Source of the DNA: Palsa-506 sp963836355
GTDB lineage: Bacteria > Actinomycetota > Actinomycetes > Streptosporangiales > Streptosporangiaceae
Length of the DNA: 64,000 nucleotides
Reading direction: 5' to 3'
NCBI GenBank assembly: GCA_963836355.1
Contig: CAWIJO010000019.1
Coordinates: forward strand, 116,934-180,933
Shown piece after piece: positions 16,594 through 25,369 of the stretch. The stretch's first letter is position 1. The number at the start of each line of letters is the position of its first letter. The notes beneath the pieces are model-generated. The model was not told the origin of the DNA and did no database searches. It was given only the letters and a program-made list of their open reading frames with translations. A program made the translations under genes and the position numbers.

Positions 16594-18550
16594 CTAGGCA
16601 CCTGCCTTCGCGGGCCGGCTTTCGTGGCCGCTGGGAGTGGTCGTGCCAGGCTTGTCCACCCGGATCGCCGTCGCCTTGAACTCGGCCGTGCCGGATTTGG
16701 GATCCCAGGCGTCCAGCGTGAGCACGTTGGTTTCAACCTGCTCGGGGAAGTGCAGGGTCATGAAGGCGAGCCCGGCCCGGAGCGTCTTGTCGACATGAAC
16801 TGGCGCCTGCACTGACCCGCGCCGCGATGATATTCGCGCCACCTCGCCCTCGGCCAGTCCAAGCCGGGCCGTGTCCTCGGGCGAGAGGTTGAGCGTCTCC
16901 GGCCGCCGGAGCGGCGATTCGTACAGCCCGGTCTGCACGCCGGTGTTGAACGAGTCCAGCCGGCGCCCGGTGGTGAGCCGGATCGGGAACTCGGGGGTCA
17001 GCTCGTCCAGCGGCGGGTCCTGCACCACCGGCATGAACGGGGCCGGCGCCCCGCGCCCGGCCGGGTCCTCCGCCCATAGCCGGGCGTGCAGGAACAACTC
17101 GCCGGGGTGCTGCTCGTCGGGGCACGGCCACTGGATGCCGCCAAGCTCATCCAGCCGCTGGTAGCTCATCCCGGCGTGCATTGGGGACAGCGTACGCAGC
17201 TCGTTCCAGGCGTCCTCGGCGGACGGCTGCCCCCAGTCGGTGCCGAGGCGCCGGGCGATCTCGCAGATGATCTCGATGTCGTCACGCGCGCCGGAGGGCG
17301 GTTCCAGGGCCTTGCGCACCCGCTGCACCCGGCGCTCGCTGGAGGTCACGGTGCCCTCCCCCTCGCACCATGTCGCGGTGGCCGGCAGCACGACATCGGC
17401 GAGCTCGGCGGTGCCGGTGACGAACATGTCCTGGACGACCAGGTGCTCCAGTCCGCTGATGAGCTTGCGGGCCCGGCTGGTGTCCGCCTCCGAGCGCAGC
17501 GGATTCTCGCCGACGATGTAGCAGGCGGTGAGCTGGCCGGCTTCCATGGCGTCGAACATCTCCGACAGGTGCCAGCCCTTCCTGGGCGGCAGCGGCGCGC
17601 CGTAGGCGGCCTCGAACCTGGCCCGGGCGGCCAGGTCGGTCTCGACGTCCTGGAAGCCGGTCAGCTTGTTGGGGATGGCCCCCATGTCGCCGCCGCCCTG
17701 CACGTTGTTCTGGCCGCGCAACGGAACCAGCCCGGATCCGTACCGGCCGACGTGGCCGGTGAGCAGGGCCAGGTTGATGAGCGCGAACACGTTGTCGGCT
17801 GCGTTGTGGTGCTCGGTGATGCCGAGAGTCCAGCAGATCTGCGCCCGGTCGGCCCGGGCATAGTCATGCGCCAGCTGCCGGATCAGGCCGGCTGGCACGC
17901 CGGTGTCGCGCTCTGCCCGGGCCAGCGTGTATGGCTGCACGGACGCCGTGAAGGCATCGAAGCCGGTGGTGGCCCGCCGGACGAATTCCTCGTTCACCAG
18001 CCCGGCCTGGATGATCTCGCGGGCGATGGCGTTCGCCAGCGAGATATCAGAATCCCACTTCGATGCCGAGCCATCCGTCCGCCCACTGCGCTGACGGGGT
18101 CCGCCGGGGGTCGACCGCGTACAGCCGGGCGCCTCGCCGGATGCCCTTCAGCACATGGTGAAAGAAGATCGGGTGCGCGTCGCGCGCATTCGACCCCCAC
18201 AAGATGATGAGGTCAGCGTCTTCCGCTTCCCGGTAGGAGCTGGTACCGCCGCCCGCTCCGAACACTGCCGCCAGACCGACGACGCTAGGAGCGTGTCAAG
18301 TTCGGTTGCAGCTGTCGATGTTGTTACTGCCCATCACGGCCCGGGTGAACTTCTGCGCCATGTAGTTCATCTCGTTCGTGGCCTTGGAGCAGCTGAACAT
18401 GCCGAAGGATGTCGTTGCGTCCCGCTCCCGGGCGACCGCGAACCCGGCTGCCGCGCGGTCAAGGGCCTCGTGCCACGAGGCCGGCCGAAGCTTTCCGTTG
18501 TCCCGGACAAGGGGCTCCGTCAACCGTACCTGCTTGCGCATCGAGCACAC
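16594..18550 (-). CDS. Formate dehydrogenase catalytic subunit, selenoprotein (in-frame TGA; one frameshift)
   Basis: Three minus-strand frames join into one molybdenum bis-MGD chain of about 651 residues. The first part (RLTEPLVRDNGKLRPASWHE to NNIDSCNRT) ends in TGA at 18298-18296. Reading on gives HAPSVVGLAAVFGAGGGTSSY, the exact context of the active-site Sec/Cys in formate dehydrogenases (C-N-R-T-U-H-A-P-S-V). The second part runs to GWLGIEVG; there an extra T near 18050 shifts the frame, and dropping it continues as SDISLANAIAREII to the stop at 16594. Motifs such as AHDYARADRAQICWTLGITEHHNAADN, PLRGQNNVQGGGDMGA and NPLRSEADTSRA are typical. The length is one base over a multiple of three. 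Start GTG 18550 or ATG 18541. It oxidises formate to CO2, with FdhD and the sel genes for maturation. Confidence 0.88.
18254..18298 (-). promoter_or_regulatory. bSECIS element with UGA selenocysteine codon
   Basis: Directly after the UGA (18298-18296) the mRNA can fold into two stacked stems. The outer stem is CGCUCC with GGAGCG; the inner is GUCGUC with GGCGGC (two G-U pairs), closed by a GGUCU loop. Exactly 18 bases separate UGA from the loop, as in the E. coli fdhF element, whose SelB-binding loop is also GGUC with an adjacent U. This is strong evidence that the TGA codes for selenocysteine rather than stop. Confidence 0.88.
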
Positions 18551-18735
18551 CTTCCTGGCGGAACATAGCGAACGAACTGATCGTAGCGCCCGCCCTCGAG
18601 CCGGAGCTAGCTCGCGGGCCAGCCGGTGCTGCGGGAACGGCAGGTCAGAAAGATGATTAACGAGTCCAAGGCGGGCCGGTGATCGCGGCCGACGTACCCT
18701 GCTCGAAGGGGCGAAAGAGGGGAAGGTCGGATCCT

Positions 18736-19584
18736 TTGTCCGGACGGACGGCGCGACGGCGGGTGCTGCGGATCTCGCTGCCGGACGACGGGCGGCCCGG
18801 CGACGCCACGGCGCGTGCTGACTTTCTAGCGGCCGAGGAGCCGCTCGGGATCAGGGTGGGCGGCACCGCGCTGGCCATGACCATGCGCACTCCGGGCGAC
18901 GATCTCGAGCTCGCCGCCGGGTTCCTGGTTGGTGAAGCCGTGATCCGCTCGCCAGCCGACATCGCCGGGATCAAGCTCTGCGACGGAACTGCCTGCGGTC
19001 ACGGCGACCACGAAGGGCTGGGCAACATCGCCGACGTGACCCTGGCCGCGGGCGTCACCGTCGCGCCGAGTGCCCGGCGGAGCTTCCTGACCACCAGCGC
19101 ATGCGGCATCTGCGGGAAGACGAGCATCCATGACATCTGCGTGCTGCCAACGGCCGCGCTAGCCGGGGACCCGGCGCGCTTCGCGCCCGCCGTGCTGGCC
19201 GTGCTGCCGGGACGGCTGCGCGACGCGCAGCAAGTGTTCTCGCGCACCGGCGGCCTGCATGCCGCCGGACTGTTCACCGCCGGCGGCGAGCTGATCTGCG
19301 TCCGTGAGGACGTAGGCAGGCATAACGCCGTCGACAAGGTGGTGGGCTGGGCGCTGCTGGACGATCGCCTGCCGCTGGCGGGCTGCATCCTGCTGGTCAG
19401 CGGGCGGGCCTCGTTCGAGCTGGTCCAAAAAGCCGTCCTGGCCGGAATCCCGCTCCTTGCCGCTGTCTCCGCGCCGTCCTCGCTTGCCGTCGACCTGGCC
19501 GAGGAAGCAGGCCTTACCCTGGTCGGCTTCCTGCGCGGCCCGTCGATGAACGTCTATACCGGAGCGCACCGGCTGTCGGCCTGA
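18736..19584 (+). CDS. fdhD: FdhD sulfurtransferase for formate dehydrogenase
   Basis: FdhD passes sulfur from a cysteine desulfurase to the molybdenum cofactor of formate dehydrogenase, which is needed for activity. The protein (282 residues from TTG 18736) has EEPLGIRVGGTALAMTMRTPGDDLELAAGFL, split here as two family blocks, the catalytic loop TTSACGICGKTSI with its C-x-x-C pair, and the cofactor-binding GGLHAAGLFT and CVREDVGRHNAVDKVVGWAL. A GGGGAAGG site lies nine bases before the TTG, and homologues begin a few residues before RRRVLRI. An in-frame GTG at 18679 would add 19 residues with poor family fit. It is transcribed away from the formate dehydrogenase operon from a shared upstream region. 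Confidence 0.93.
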   Translation: MSGRTARRRVLRISLPDDGRPGDATARADFLAAEEPLGIRVGGTALAMTMRTPGDDLELAAGFLVGEAVIRSPADIAGIKLCDGTACGHGDHEGLGNIADVTLAAGVTVAPSARRSFLTTSACGICGKTSIHDICVLPTAALAGDPARFAPAVLAVLPGRLRDAQQVFSRTGGLHAAGLFTAGGELICVREDVGRHNAVDKVVGWALLDDRLPLAGCILLVSGRASFELVQKAVLAGIPLLAAVSAPSSLAVDLAEEAGLTLVGFLRGPSMNVYTGAHRLSA

Positions 19585-19719
19585 CCGATCCGGTGGCCGG
19601 GCCTGCCGCACGGCTGTGTCGCTGGCCCCGGCAGCCCGTGGCCGGCCCGGCGCGCGGCCGGGACTTCGCTCGTCGCCCGCCCGGTCACCCGGTGCGTGCG
19701 GCGGGCTGGCCGGCGGCGG

Positions 19720-19968
19720 TCAGGCGCCGGGGTCGGCGGCACCCGGCCAGCCGCGGGCAAGCTCCTGGAGCTTCGCGGCGGTTTCCGCCAGCGGTTCGCC
19801 GCGGCCAACCGCAACGCCAAGGAAGTATGCGGTCAGCGGCGCGGCCGGCCGGTCCACCGCGTGGGCCACGACCCTGGCCAGGTTAAGTACCGTTTTCTGG
19901 CTGGCATCCTCCGGATCAAGGCCGAGTTCGGCGCATAGCGCGTCAGTCCAGTCATCCAGCGTGCTCAT
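19720..19968 (-). CDS. DUF6457-type small helical protein
   Basis: An 82-residue protein (MSTLDDWTDALCAELGLDPE, then VLNLARVVAHAVDRPAAPLT and YFLGVAVGRGEPLAETAAKL). It is all-helical, without cysteines beyond one and without membrane segments. It resembles the actinobacterial DUF6457 group that is usually found beside molybdenum-cofactor or formate dehydrogenase genes. Its start overlaps the end of selB by 17 bases, so it is the last gene of the tRNA-Sec-selA-selB transcript. A role in molybdoenzyme maturation is suggested by position only. Confidence 0.7.
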   Translation of the reverse strand: MSTLDDWTDALCAELGLDPEDASQKTVLNLARVVAHAVDRPAAPLTAYFLGVAVGRGEPLAETAAKLQELARGWPGAADPGA

Positions 19969-21973
19969 CGTCCTCCGTTCGATATCGGCTGCCCGGCGGC
20001 TCCCGCATGATCCTGCGATCGTCCGCCAGCCGCCGGGTGATTCCTGCCCGGTCTAGCCACTCAAGCAGCGGAATCACGACCCGCCGCGTCGTCCGCAGCG
20101 CCAGCCTCGCCTCCGCCGCCGTGAACGGCTGCGGCAGGCGGGCCAGAATCCGCGTCGCCTGTTCGGCTGCGTCGGCGGCCAGGACCACATTGCCGGGCAG
20201 CCGGCGCAGCAGGCCTGCGCGCTCCGCCGCTGCGGCTGCCCGTGCGTCGAGCCCAAGCTCACGCAGCCGCTCAGCGTCAGGTGCGCTGAACGGCGCATCC
20301 GCCAGGCCGGTGAGCACCGCCTGGACCGCATCGGCCACCCGTGGTGGCAGGCCCGGGTGGCCGGCCCGCACGGAACTGCCGCCAGCGGCCAGGTGGCCGG
20401 GCGCCCGGGCGCGGCCAGCAGCATCCGGCTGCTCGCTTTCGCGGCTGCCGCCAGTGCGGCGCAGGTATCCGCCGCTCGCCTCGATCAGGTGGTCGCCGTC
20501 GCCGCTTACCTGCCCGGATGCGAGCGCCTCGACCAGGCCGCGGTCGGGCAGGCCCAGTTCGGCTCTGGCCGCATCGACCGGAAGGCCTGCGGCCAGCGGA
20601 TCGCGCGTCGCGTGCGCGGCGACCGCCGCAGCCAGCAGCTGACGCAACCGCTGCCAGTGCACCGGGTCTGCCAGCCATTCCCCGCTGACTGGCGGCGGCA
20701 GGTCGTGCAGGCCCATGGCCGCTGCCGTGCTGGCCCGCAGCAGCCGGTGCCGGCGCAGCAGGTCCGGCGTGGCCGGCGGCTCGGGCCACGAGGCCAGCTC
20801 TCGCTCCGCGGCAGCGGCGGCGCCGTTGCCGTGCAGCCGTGGCGGCAAGACGTCGAGCACTGTCGCACCAAGAATCGGCTGGCTGCGGGCCTGGTCCGCG
20901 GCCGCGCCAGGATCGCGGAGCAGCACCCGGTCGCCGACATGCAGCGGCAGCGGGCGGTCCAGGTTCAGCCTGGCGACCCGGCTGCCCAGCATCCGCACCT
21001 GCGCCACGGCGCGTGCCGCGCCAATGTGCATCAGCAGCCGGGGCGGCAGCCGCACGGGGCCAGGCGGCTGCTGGTGCGCCGGCCGACCCGGCGTCAGGCG
21101 GACGTCGATCACGCTGGTCACCGTCCAGCGGCTGGCCTGAATGAGTGCCATGCCGCGGCTCAGCTCTCGCGTGCCGATGCCCCGCAGGTTCAGCGCCACC
21201 CGGGCGACGCCGCTGACCTGAGCGGCCGGCGCGCCAAGCGACTGCACACCCTTGATCCGCATCGTGCGCATGGCGGGGGTCGCCGTCAGCTCGTCCCCGG
21301 CGTGCACGGTCCCTGCCTGCAAGGTCCCGGTGACAACGGTCCCACTGCCTTTGACGGCGAATACCCGATCCAGCCACAGCCGGACATCGCCCTGCGGGTC
21401 AGGCTGCGGGAGCCGCGCCGCGAGCCTGCCGAGCGCGGCGACCAGATCCGGCATCCCCTGGCCAGTGAGCGCGCTGACCGCGACGGCTTCTAGCCCGCCC
21501 GGGTTCGCCCGGGCATCCGGAGCCGGCCAGGCGCCCGCGCTTGCGGCCGGCCCGGTTCCGCGGCCGAGACTGGTATCCGCGATCCGGAGCGCGGCCTGCC
21601 GCAGCGCCGGCGCCGGGTCAGCCAGGTCGGCTCGCGTGATCACCAGGATGCCGTTGCGGACACCGAGTGCGTCGATCGCCGCGAGATGGTCGGCAGACTG
21701 CGGCATCCAGCCCTCGTCGGCGGCGACCACGAACATCACGGCAGGCGCCGGGCCCGCGCCGGCCAGCATATTTGATACGAATCGCTCGTGCCCGGGCACA
21801 TCGACGAACGCGAGCTCAGCACCGGACGGCAGCGTCATCCAGGCGAAGCCAAGGTCAATGGTCATGCCCCGGCGCCGCTCCGCTTCCCAGCGATCCGGCT
21901 CCATCCCGGTGAGCGCGCGCACCAGCATCGACTTCCCGTGATCGACATGCCCGGCGGTCGCGATGACGTGCAC
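19952..21973 (-). CDS. selB: Selenocysteine-specific elongation factor SelB
   Basis: SelB delivers Sec-tRNA to UGA codons marked by a SECIS hairpin. The 673-residue protein has an EF-Tu-like GTPase domain: AGHVDHGKS (P-loop), RRRGMTIDLGFAW (switch I), DVPGHERFVSNMLAGAG (switch II), and an ITRADLADP variant of NKxD. Beta-barrel domains II-III follow with FAVKGSGTVVTGTLQAG. The C-terminal third carries the winged-helix repeats that bind SECIS RNA (LPDRGLVEALASGQVSGDGD, ALRTTRRVVIPLLEWLDRAGITRR). The length is normal. It begins 2 bases after selA ends, so both are on one transcript. No frameshift is seen. Confidence 0.96.
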   Translation of the reverse strand: MHVIATAGHVDHGKSMLVRALTGMEPDRWEAERRRGMTIDLGFAWMTLPSGAELAFVDVPGHERFVSNMLAGAGPAPAVMFVVAADEGWMPQSADHLAAIDALGVRNGILVITRADLADPAPALRQAALRIADTSLGRGTGPAASAGAWPAPDARANPGGLEAVAVSALTGQGMPDLVAALGRLAARLPQPDPQGDVRLWLDRVFAVKGSGTVVTGTLQAGTVHAGDELTATPAMRTMRIKGVQSLGAPAAQVSGVARVALNLRGIGTRELSRGMALIQASRWTVTSVIDVRLTPGRPAHQQPPGPVRLPPRLLMHIGAARAVAQVRMLGSRVARLNLDRPLPLHVGDRVLLRDPGAAADQARSQPILGATVLDVLPPRLHGNGAAAAAERELASWPEPPATPDLLRRHRLLRASTAAAMGLHDLPPPVSGEWLADPVHWQRLRQLLAAAVAAHATRDPLAAGLPVDAARAELGLPDRGLVEALASGQVSGDGDHLIEASGGYLRRTGGSRESEQPDAAGRARAPGHLAAGGSSVRAGHPGLPPRVADAVQAVLTGLADAPFSAPDAERLRELGLDARAAAAAERAGLLRRLPGNVVLAADAAEQATRILARLPQPFTAAEARLALRTTRRVVIPLLEWLDRAGITRRLADDRRIMREPPGSRYRTEDDEHAG

Positions 21974-21975
21974 CG

Positions 21976-23352
21976 CTACTCCCGGCCCGGGGGAGACAGG
22001 CCTTCAGCGGACGCCGTTGCCGCGGGCGATGGGGCGTCATCGCGAGCCGCGATGGCGAGCACGGCCGCAACCAGCCGCTTATCGTCGGCCGGCCCGACGG
22101 CGCGCAAGTCGAGCAGCAGCCGGCCGCCCTCGATCCTGCCGACTACCGCTGGCACGTCGCCGCGGCGCACCGCCGCACCTGACCGCAAGTCAGCTGCCAG
22201 CTGTTCGGGAAGGGACAGCGCGGCACTCGGCAAGGTCACGCCCGGGCCCCCGCCGCCACCGACGACAGCGGCCGTCGGTACCGCCCGGCAGTCGACGCCG
22301 GCAGCTGCTAGCCGCCCGGCCTGGGCCTCGGCACGCGCCCTGATCGACGACGGGCTTGCCGTCAGTGCCTGCGGGACTGGCGCAACCGGGCCGGTAAGGG
22401 TTGCCTCAAGGGCGGCAAGTGTCAGCTTGTCCACCCGCAGCGCCCGCGCCAGCGGGTGGCGCGCGAGCCGGGTAACCGTCTCCGCCCGGCCCAGCACCAG
22501 GCCCGCCTGCGGCCCGCCGAGCAGCTTGTCGCCGCTGGCGGTGACCAGGCCAGCGCCGGCCCGCAGCCAGGAGTCGGCATCGGGCTCATCGGGGAGAACT
22601 GGGTTCGGCCTGAGCAACCCGGATCCGATGTCCCCGACCACCAGCACCCCGAGGCTGGCGAGCTCCCCTACGCTGACGGACGCCGTGAAGCCCTCGATCA
22701 GGTAATTGGACGGATGCACCTTCAGGATGAACGCCGTCTCAGTGCTGATCGCCTGCCGGTAGTCGGCAAGCACGGTCCGGTTAGTCGTACCTACCTCGCG
22801 GATTCTGGCGCCCGTCGATTGCAGCAGGTCAGGCAGCCGGAATCCATCGCCAATCTCGATCAGCTCGCCGCGGCTGACGATGATCTCGCGCCCGGCAGCC
22901 AGCGCCGTGGCCGCCAGGGTCAGCGCGGCAGCGTTGTTGTTAACCACGTGCACCGCTCCGGCTGCCGGAACTGCCCGTGCGAGAACGTCAAGGGCGCCTG
23001 CGCCACGGCGGCTCCGCTTGCCCGATGCCAGGTCAAACTCCACGTCCGTGCAGCCCGCCGCAGCCCGCACCGCATCGCGCGCGGCAACCGACAGCGGCGC
23101 GCGGCCGAGATTGGTGTGCACGACAACGCCCGTCGCGTTGATCACCGGGGTCAGGCTGGCGGCGGCCGGCGGCAGCGAGGCTGCCGCAGCGTCGGCGACG
23201 CTCGCCGGGCTGATGGCCCCAGCGCGAGCCAGTTCCTGGGCACGGACAACCGCCGCCTTGACCAGCGCCGCGCCCAGCAGTCCCCGCGCCGCGGCCAGGC
23301 GAGGGTCGGCCAGCACGACGTCAGTTCTCGGCACGTGACGGCGCGGGTCCAC
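21976..23352 (-). CDS. selA: L-seryl-tRNA(Sec) selenium transferase SelA
   Basis: SelA is a decameric PLP enzyme that converts Ser-tRNA(Sec) to Sec-tRNA(Sec) with selenophosphate. The 458-residue protein has NATGVVVHTNLGRAPL at the start of the fold, CTDVEFDLASGKRSRRG, VNNNAAALTLAATALAAGRE, VSRGELIEIGDGFRLPD, and the Schiff-base lysine loop VTASGDKLLGGPQAGLVLG. All are intact and in the right order. It lies 53 bases downstream of the tRNA-Sec gene on the same strand and directly upstream of selB. Its length matches actinobacterial and E. coli SelA. Confidence 0.96.
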   Translation of the reverse strand: MDPRRHVPRTDVVLADPRLAAARGLLGAALVKAAVVRAQELARAGAISPASVADAAAASLPPAAASLTPVINATGVVVHTNLGRAPLSVAARDAVRAAAGCTDVEFDLASGKRSRRGAGALDVLARAVPAAGAVHVVNNNAAALTLAATALAAGREIIVSRGELIEIGDGFRLPDLLQSTGARIREVGTTNRTVLADYRQAISTETAFILKVHPSNYLIEGFTASVSVGELASLGVLVVGDIGSGLLRPNPVLPDEPDADSWLRAGAGLVTASGDKLLGGPQAGLVLGRAETVTRLARHPLARALRVDKLTLAALEATLTGPVAPVPQALTASPSSIRARAEAQAGRLAAAGVDCRAVPTAAVVGGGGGPGVTLPSAALSLPEQLAADLRSGAAVRRGDVPAVVGRIEGGRLLLDLRAVGPADDKRLVAAVLAIAARDDAPSPAATASAEGLSPPGRE

Positions 23353-23405
23353 AATCGCGACCCTACGCCGTCACGGCCGGCGGCCATTTTCAGGCCGAGT
23401 CCACG

Positions 23406-23498
23406 CGGAGGCGGACGGGAATCGAACCCGCCGACGACGCGACGCGCCGCCCACCGGTTTTGAAGACCGGGGGGGCCACCAGGCACCCGGACGCCTCC
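23406..23498 (-). tRNA. selC: tRNA-Sec (anticodon TCA)
   Basis: The minus strand folds as a selenocysteine tRNA of 93 nt. The acceptor arm starts GGAGGCG and ends CGCCTCC, followed by discriminator G. The anticodon arm is CCGGT-CTTCAAA-ACCGG with TCA at 23463-23461. A long variable arm (GGGCGGCGCGTCGCG region) and the T arm with GGGTTCGATTCCC complete it. CCA is not encoded. The UGA-reading anticodon, long extra arm and position 53 bases upstream of selA all agree. It also explains the many short frames here that look like Arg/Gly-rich peptides. Confidence 0.95.
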
Positions 23499-23604
23499 GG
23501 GGCTGACGTTACCCGCGCCCGGGCGGCGCCCGCCATTCCCGTCCGCGGAGCACAGCCACCCCGGTGATCAAGAGCGCGCCCGGGCAGCCGCTACATTCGA
23601 GCAT

Positions 23605-24600
23605 GTGACGAGCCCGAGTGCCTTCCGGCTTACCCAGTACGCGCACGGCGGCGGCTGCGCCTGCAAGATCCCGCCAGGCGAGCTGGAGGAAATAACAGCC
23701 AGGCTCATGCCCGCTGACCCGGGCACGAGCCTGATGGTGGGAGTCGAGCATGGCGACGACGGCGCCGTGGTGCGAGTCAGCCCGTCCATGGCGGTCGTGG
23801 TGACCGCCGACTTCTTCACTCCCGTCGTCGATGACGCTTACACGTTCGGGCGGATCGCTGCCGCCAACGCCCTGTCCGACATCTACGCGATGGGCGGCGA
23901 GCCGCTGGTTGCGCTGAACCTGCTCGGCTGGCCACGCGACAAGCTGCCGGCCGAGCTAGCGGCAGAAGTGCTGCGCGGCGGCCTGGACGTGGGGCGCGCG
24001 GCGCACTGTCATGTAGCTGGCGGGCACAGCATCGACGATCCCGAGCCGAAGTACGGCATGGCGGTGACCGGCACCGCGGACCCGGCCGCGTTGCTGCGGA
24101 TCGACGCCGGGCAGCCTGGCCTGCCGCTGAGCCTGACCAAGCCGGTCGGCACCGGGGTGCTCAATGCCTGGCACAAGGCAACGGGCGCGATCAGCGCGGC
24201 AGCGATCGACGTGATGACGACGCTTAACGCCGACGCCAGCCGGCTGGCGCTTGCCGCCGGGGTCAGGTGCGCTACCGACGTAACCGGATTCGGCCTGCTG
24301 GGCCACCTGTTCAAGCTTGCCCGGGCCAGCGGGGTCTCGGCGATAGTCGACCACGCGGCAGTGCCGCTCATCGAGGGCACGCGGGCGGCGGCGCGGGCCG
24401 GGCATATACCTGGCGGGAGCCGGCGAAACCTCGAATGGGTCCTTCCGCACACCGACGTGGGCGCGCTGGACGAGGAGGACCTGCTGCTGCTCGCCGACGC
24501 GCAGACGTCGGGCGGGCTGCTAGTGGCCGGGGAGCTGCCTGGAGCGTCAGTGATCGGAGAGCTCGTCCCGCGCCGCGGCAGCGTGCTCATCCTCCGGTAG
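23605..24600 (+). CDS. selD: Selenide, water dikinase SelD
   Basis: SelD makes selenophosphate from selenide and ATP for SelA. The 331-residue protein starts at GTG 23605 and has the catalytic GGGCACKIPPGEL (Cys and Lys in the N-terminal loop; Cys, not Sec, occupies the redox position). DFFTPVVDDAYTFGRIAAANALSDIYAMGG is visible as blocks around the metal-binding aspartates, with HVAGGHSIDDPEPKYG, TKPVGTGVL and DVTGFGLLGHLFKLA further on. All family blocks are intact. It is transcribed divergently from tRNA-Sec, about 106 bases away. Confidence 0.95.
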   Translation: MTSPSAFRLTQYAHGGGCACKIPPGELEEITARLMPADPGTSLMVGVEHGDDGAVVRVSPSMAVVVTADFFTPVVDDAYTFGRIAAANALSDIYAMGGEPLVALNLLGWPRDKLPAELAAEVLRGGLDVGRAAHCHVAGGHSIDDPEPKYGMAVTGTADPAALLRIDAGQPGLPLSLTKPVGTGVLNAWHKATGAISAAAIDVMTTLNADASRLALAAGVRCATDVTGFGLLGHLFKLARASGVSAIVDHAAVPLIEGTRAAARAGHIPGGSRRNLEWVLPHTDVGALDEEDLLLLADAQTSGGLLVAGELPGASVIGELVPRRGSVLILR

Positions 24601-24862
24601 CCCGGTCGGAGGCAAGTTGCCGTACGAGCACTCGGGTGAGGTCGGCCGGGTGCGAGAGCGGCGTCATGTGGCCGGCTCCCTCGGTGACGCCGAGGCGGGC
24701 GTGCTGGATACTCCTGAGCACCGCGTCGCAGATTGCCCGGCCCACGAAGGCCATGTGACACGGTACCGGGACCGGCTTGGCCGCGGCTACGTCCGGTCCG
24801 CTCACCGCCGGGCAATAGAAGATCTTCAGGCTTGGCATCCCGCGGCCCACCCCGGCCGGCAA
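24587..24862 (-). pseudogene. C-terminal fragment of an alpha/beta hydrolase
   Basis: The frame ends with VTEGAGHMTPLSHPADLTRV, the typical C-terminal block with the catalytic histidine of alpha/beta hydrolases (GAGHM-x-x-L-x-x-P). The preceding VPVPCHMAFVGRAICDAVL does not fit the family well, and the nucleophile and acid are absent. It is a remnant, overlapping the 3' end of selD on the other strand by 14 bases. Confidence 0.45.
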
Positions 24863-24866
24863 CAGG

Positions 24867-25139
24867 CTGCGTCAGACGGCCCGGCTGCTGACGGTCACGG
24901 CGTTCGGCAGGGGTAGTGCCCGGGCGCAGATTACGCTCATCGTCCGCCTTGCCGCGCTGATCGAGACCGTCGCCAACCTGCGCGAAGCGCGACTGCGCGT
25001 CGCCCAGGCGGCTGCCGCCGACCGGGCCGCCCGCCAGCTCACCGTCGCGGAGAGGGCTTCGGCAAGCCGACGAGGACGTCAAGCCCGAGGTGCTCATCCC
25101 TTTGCCGTTCAGCAATACTCAGTATACTACACGGTATGA
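24867..25139 (+). pseudogene. C-terminal remnant of a helical hypothetical protein
   Basis: An open frame without its own start runs through ITLIVRLAALIETVANLREA and RLRVAQAAAADRAARQL to TGA at 25137. It forms an amphipathic helix rich in Ala/Arg/Leu. Such tails occur in proteins of actinobacterial mobile elements, so I read it as a leftover of one. Function unknown. Confidence 0.3.
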
Positions 25140-25158
25140 TAACGAGTTTGAGCGACTC
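25100..25158 (+). promoter_or_regulatory. AT-rich promoter/operator before a PadR remnant
   Basis: A sharp drop in G+C with ACTCAGTATACTACACGGTA and a following ATGATAAC. AGTATACT is an 8-base palindrome, and TATACTACACGGTAT resembles the ATAT-type operators of PadR repressors. It directly precedes a truncated PadR-like start, so it is probably the old autoregulated promoter. Confidence 0.4.
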
Positions 25159-25225
25159 ATGAGCGTACGGCATGCGATGCTCAGCGCTGCTGAGCGAGGG
25201 ACCCCAGTACGGGCGCGGGCCGCGT
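25159..25225 (+). pseudogene. PadR-family regulator, N-terminal stub with frameshift
   Basis: ATG 25159 gives MSVRHAMLSA. One frame change later the same DNA gives LLSEGPQYG. Together they match the PadR opening (MSVRHAMLALLSEGPKYG). The rest of the winged helix is not found; an unrelated hydrophobic stretch (about 25268-25326) follows. It is a degraded regulator. Confidence 0.5.
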
Positions 25226-25369
25226 CGCCGGAGTTCCGGCCAGCTCGTCGAGCGAGGATAGCTGCTCGTGGTCGCCGTGCTCCTGCTCGCGGCGACCGCG
25301 TGGCTCGTGCGTCACCGCGCGGCGTGACTCCCTCGGCTGGCCTCACTCGCGGACGCCGGCCGGTGCCGG

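Noticed and set aside
23406..23498. tRNA-Ser instead of tRNA-Sec
   Set aside because: The long variable arm would fit both, but the anticodon TCA and its place upstream of selA favour tRNA-Sec. A TGA-reading anticodon is written plainly in the loop CTTCAAA.
23605..24600. SelD as a second selenoprotein
   Set aside because: The catalytic loop is G-G-G-C-A-C-K with ordinary Cys codons and no in-frame TGA.
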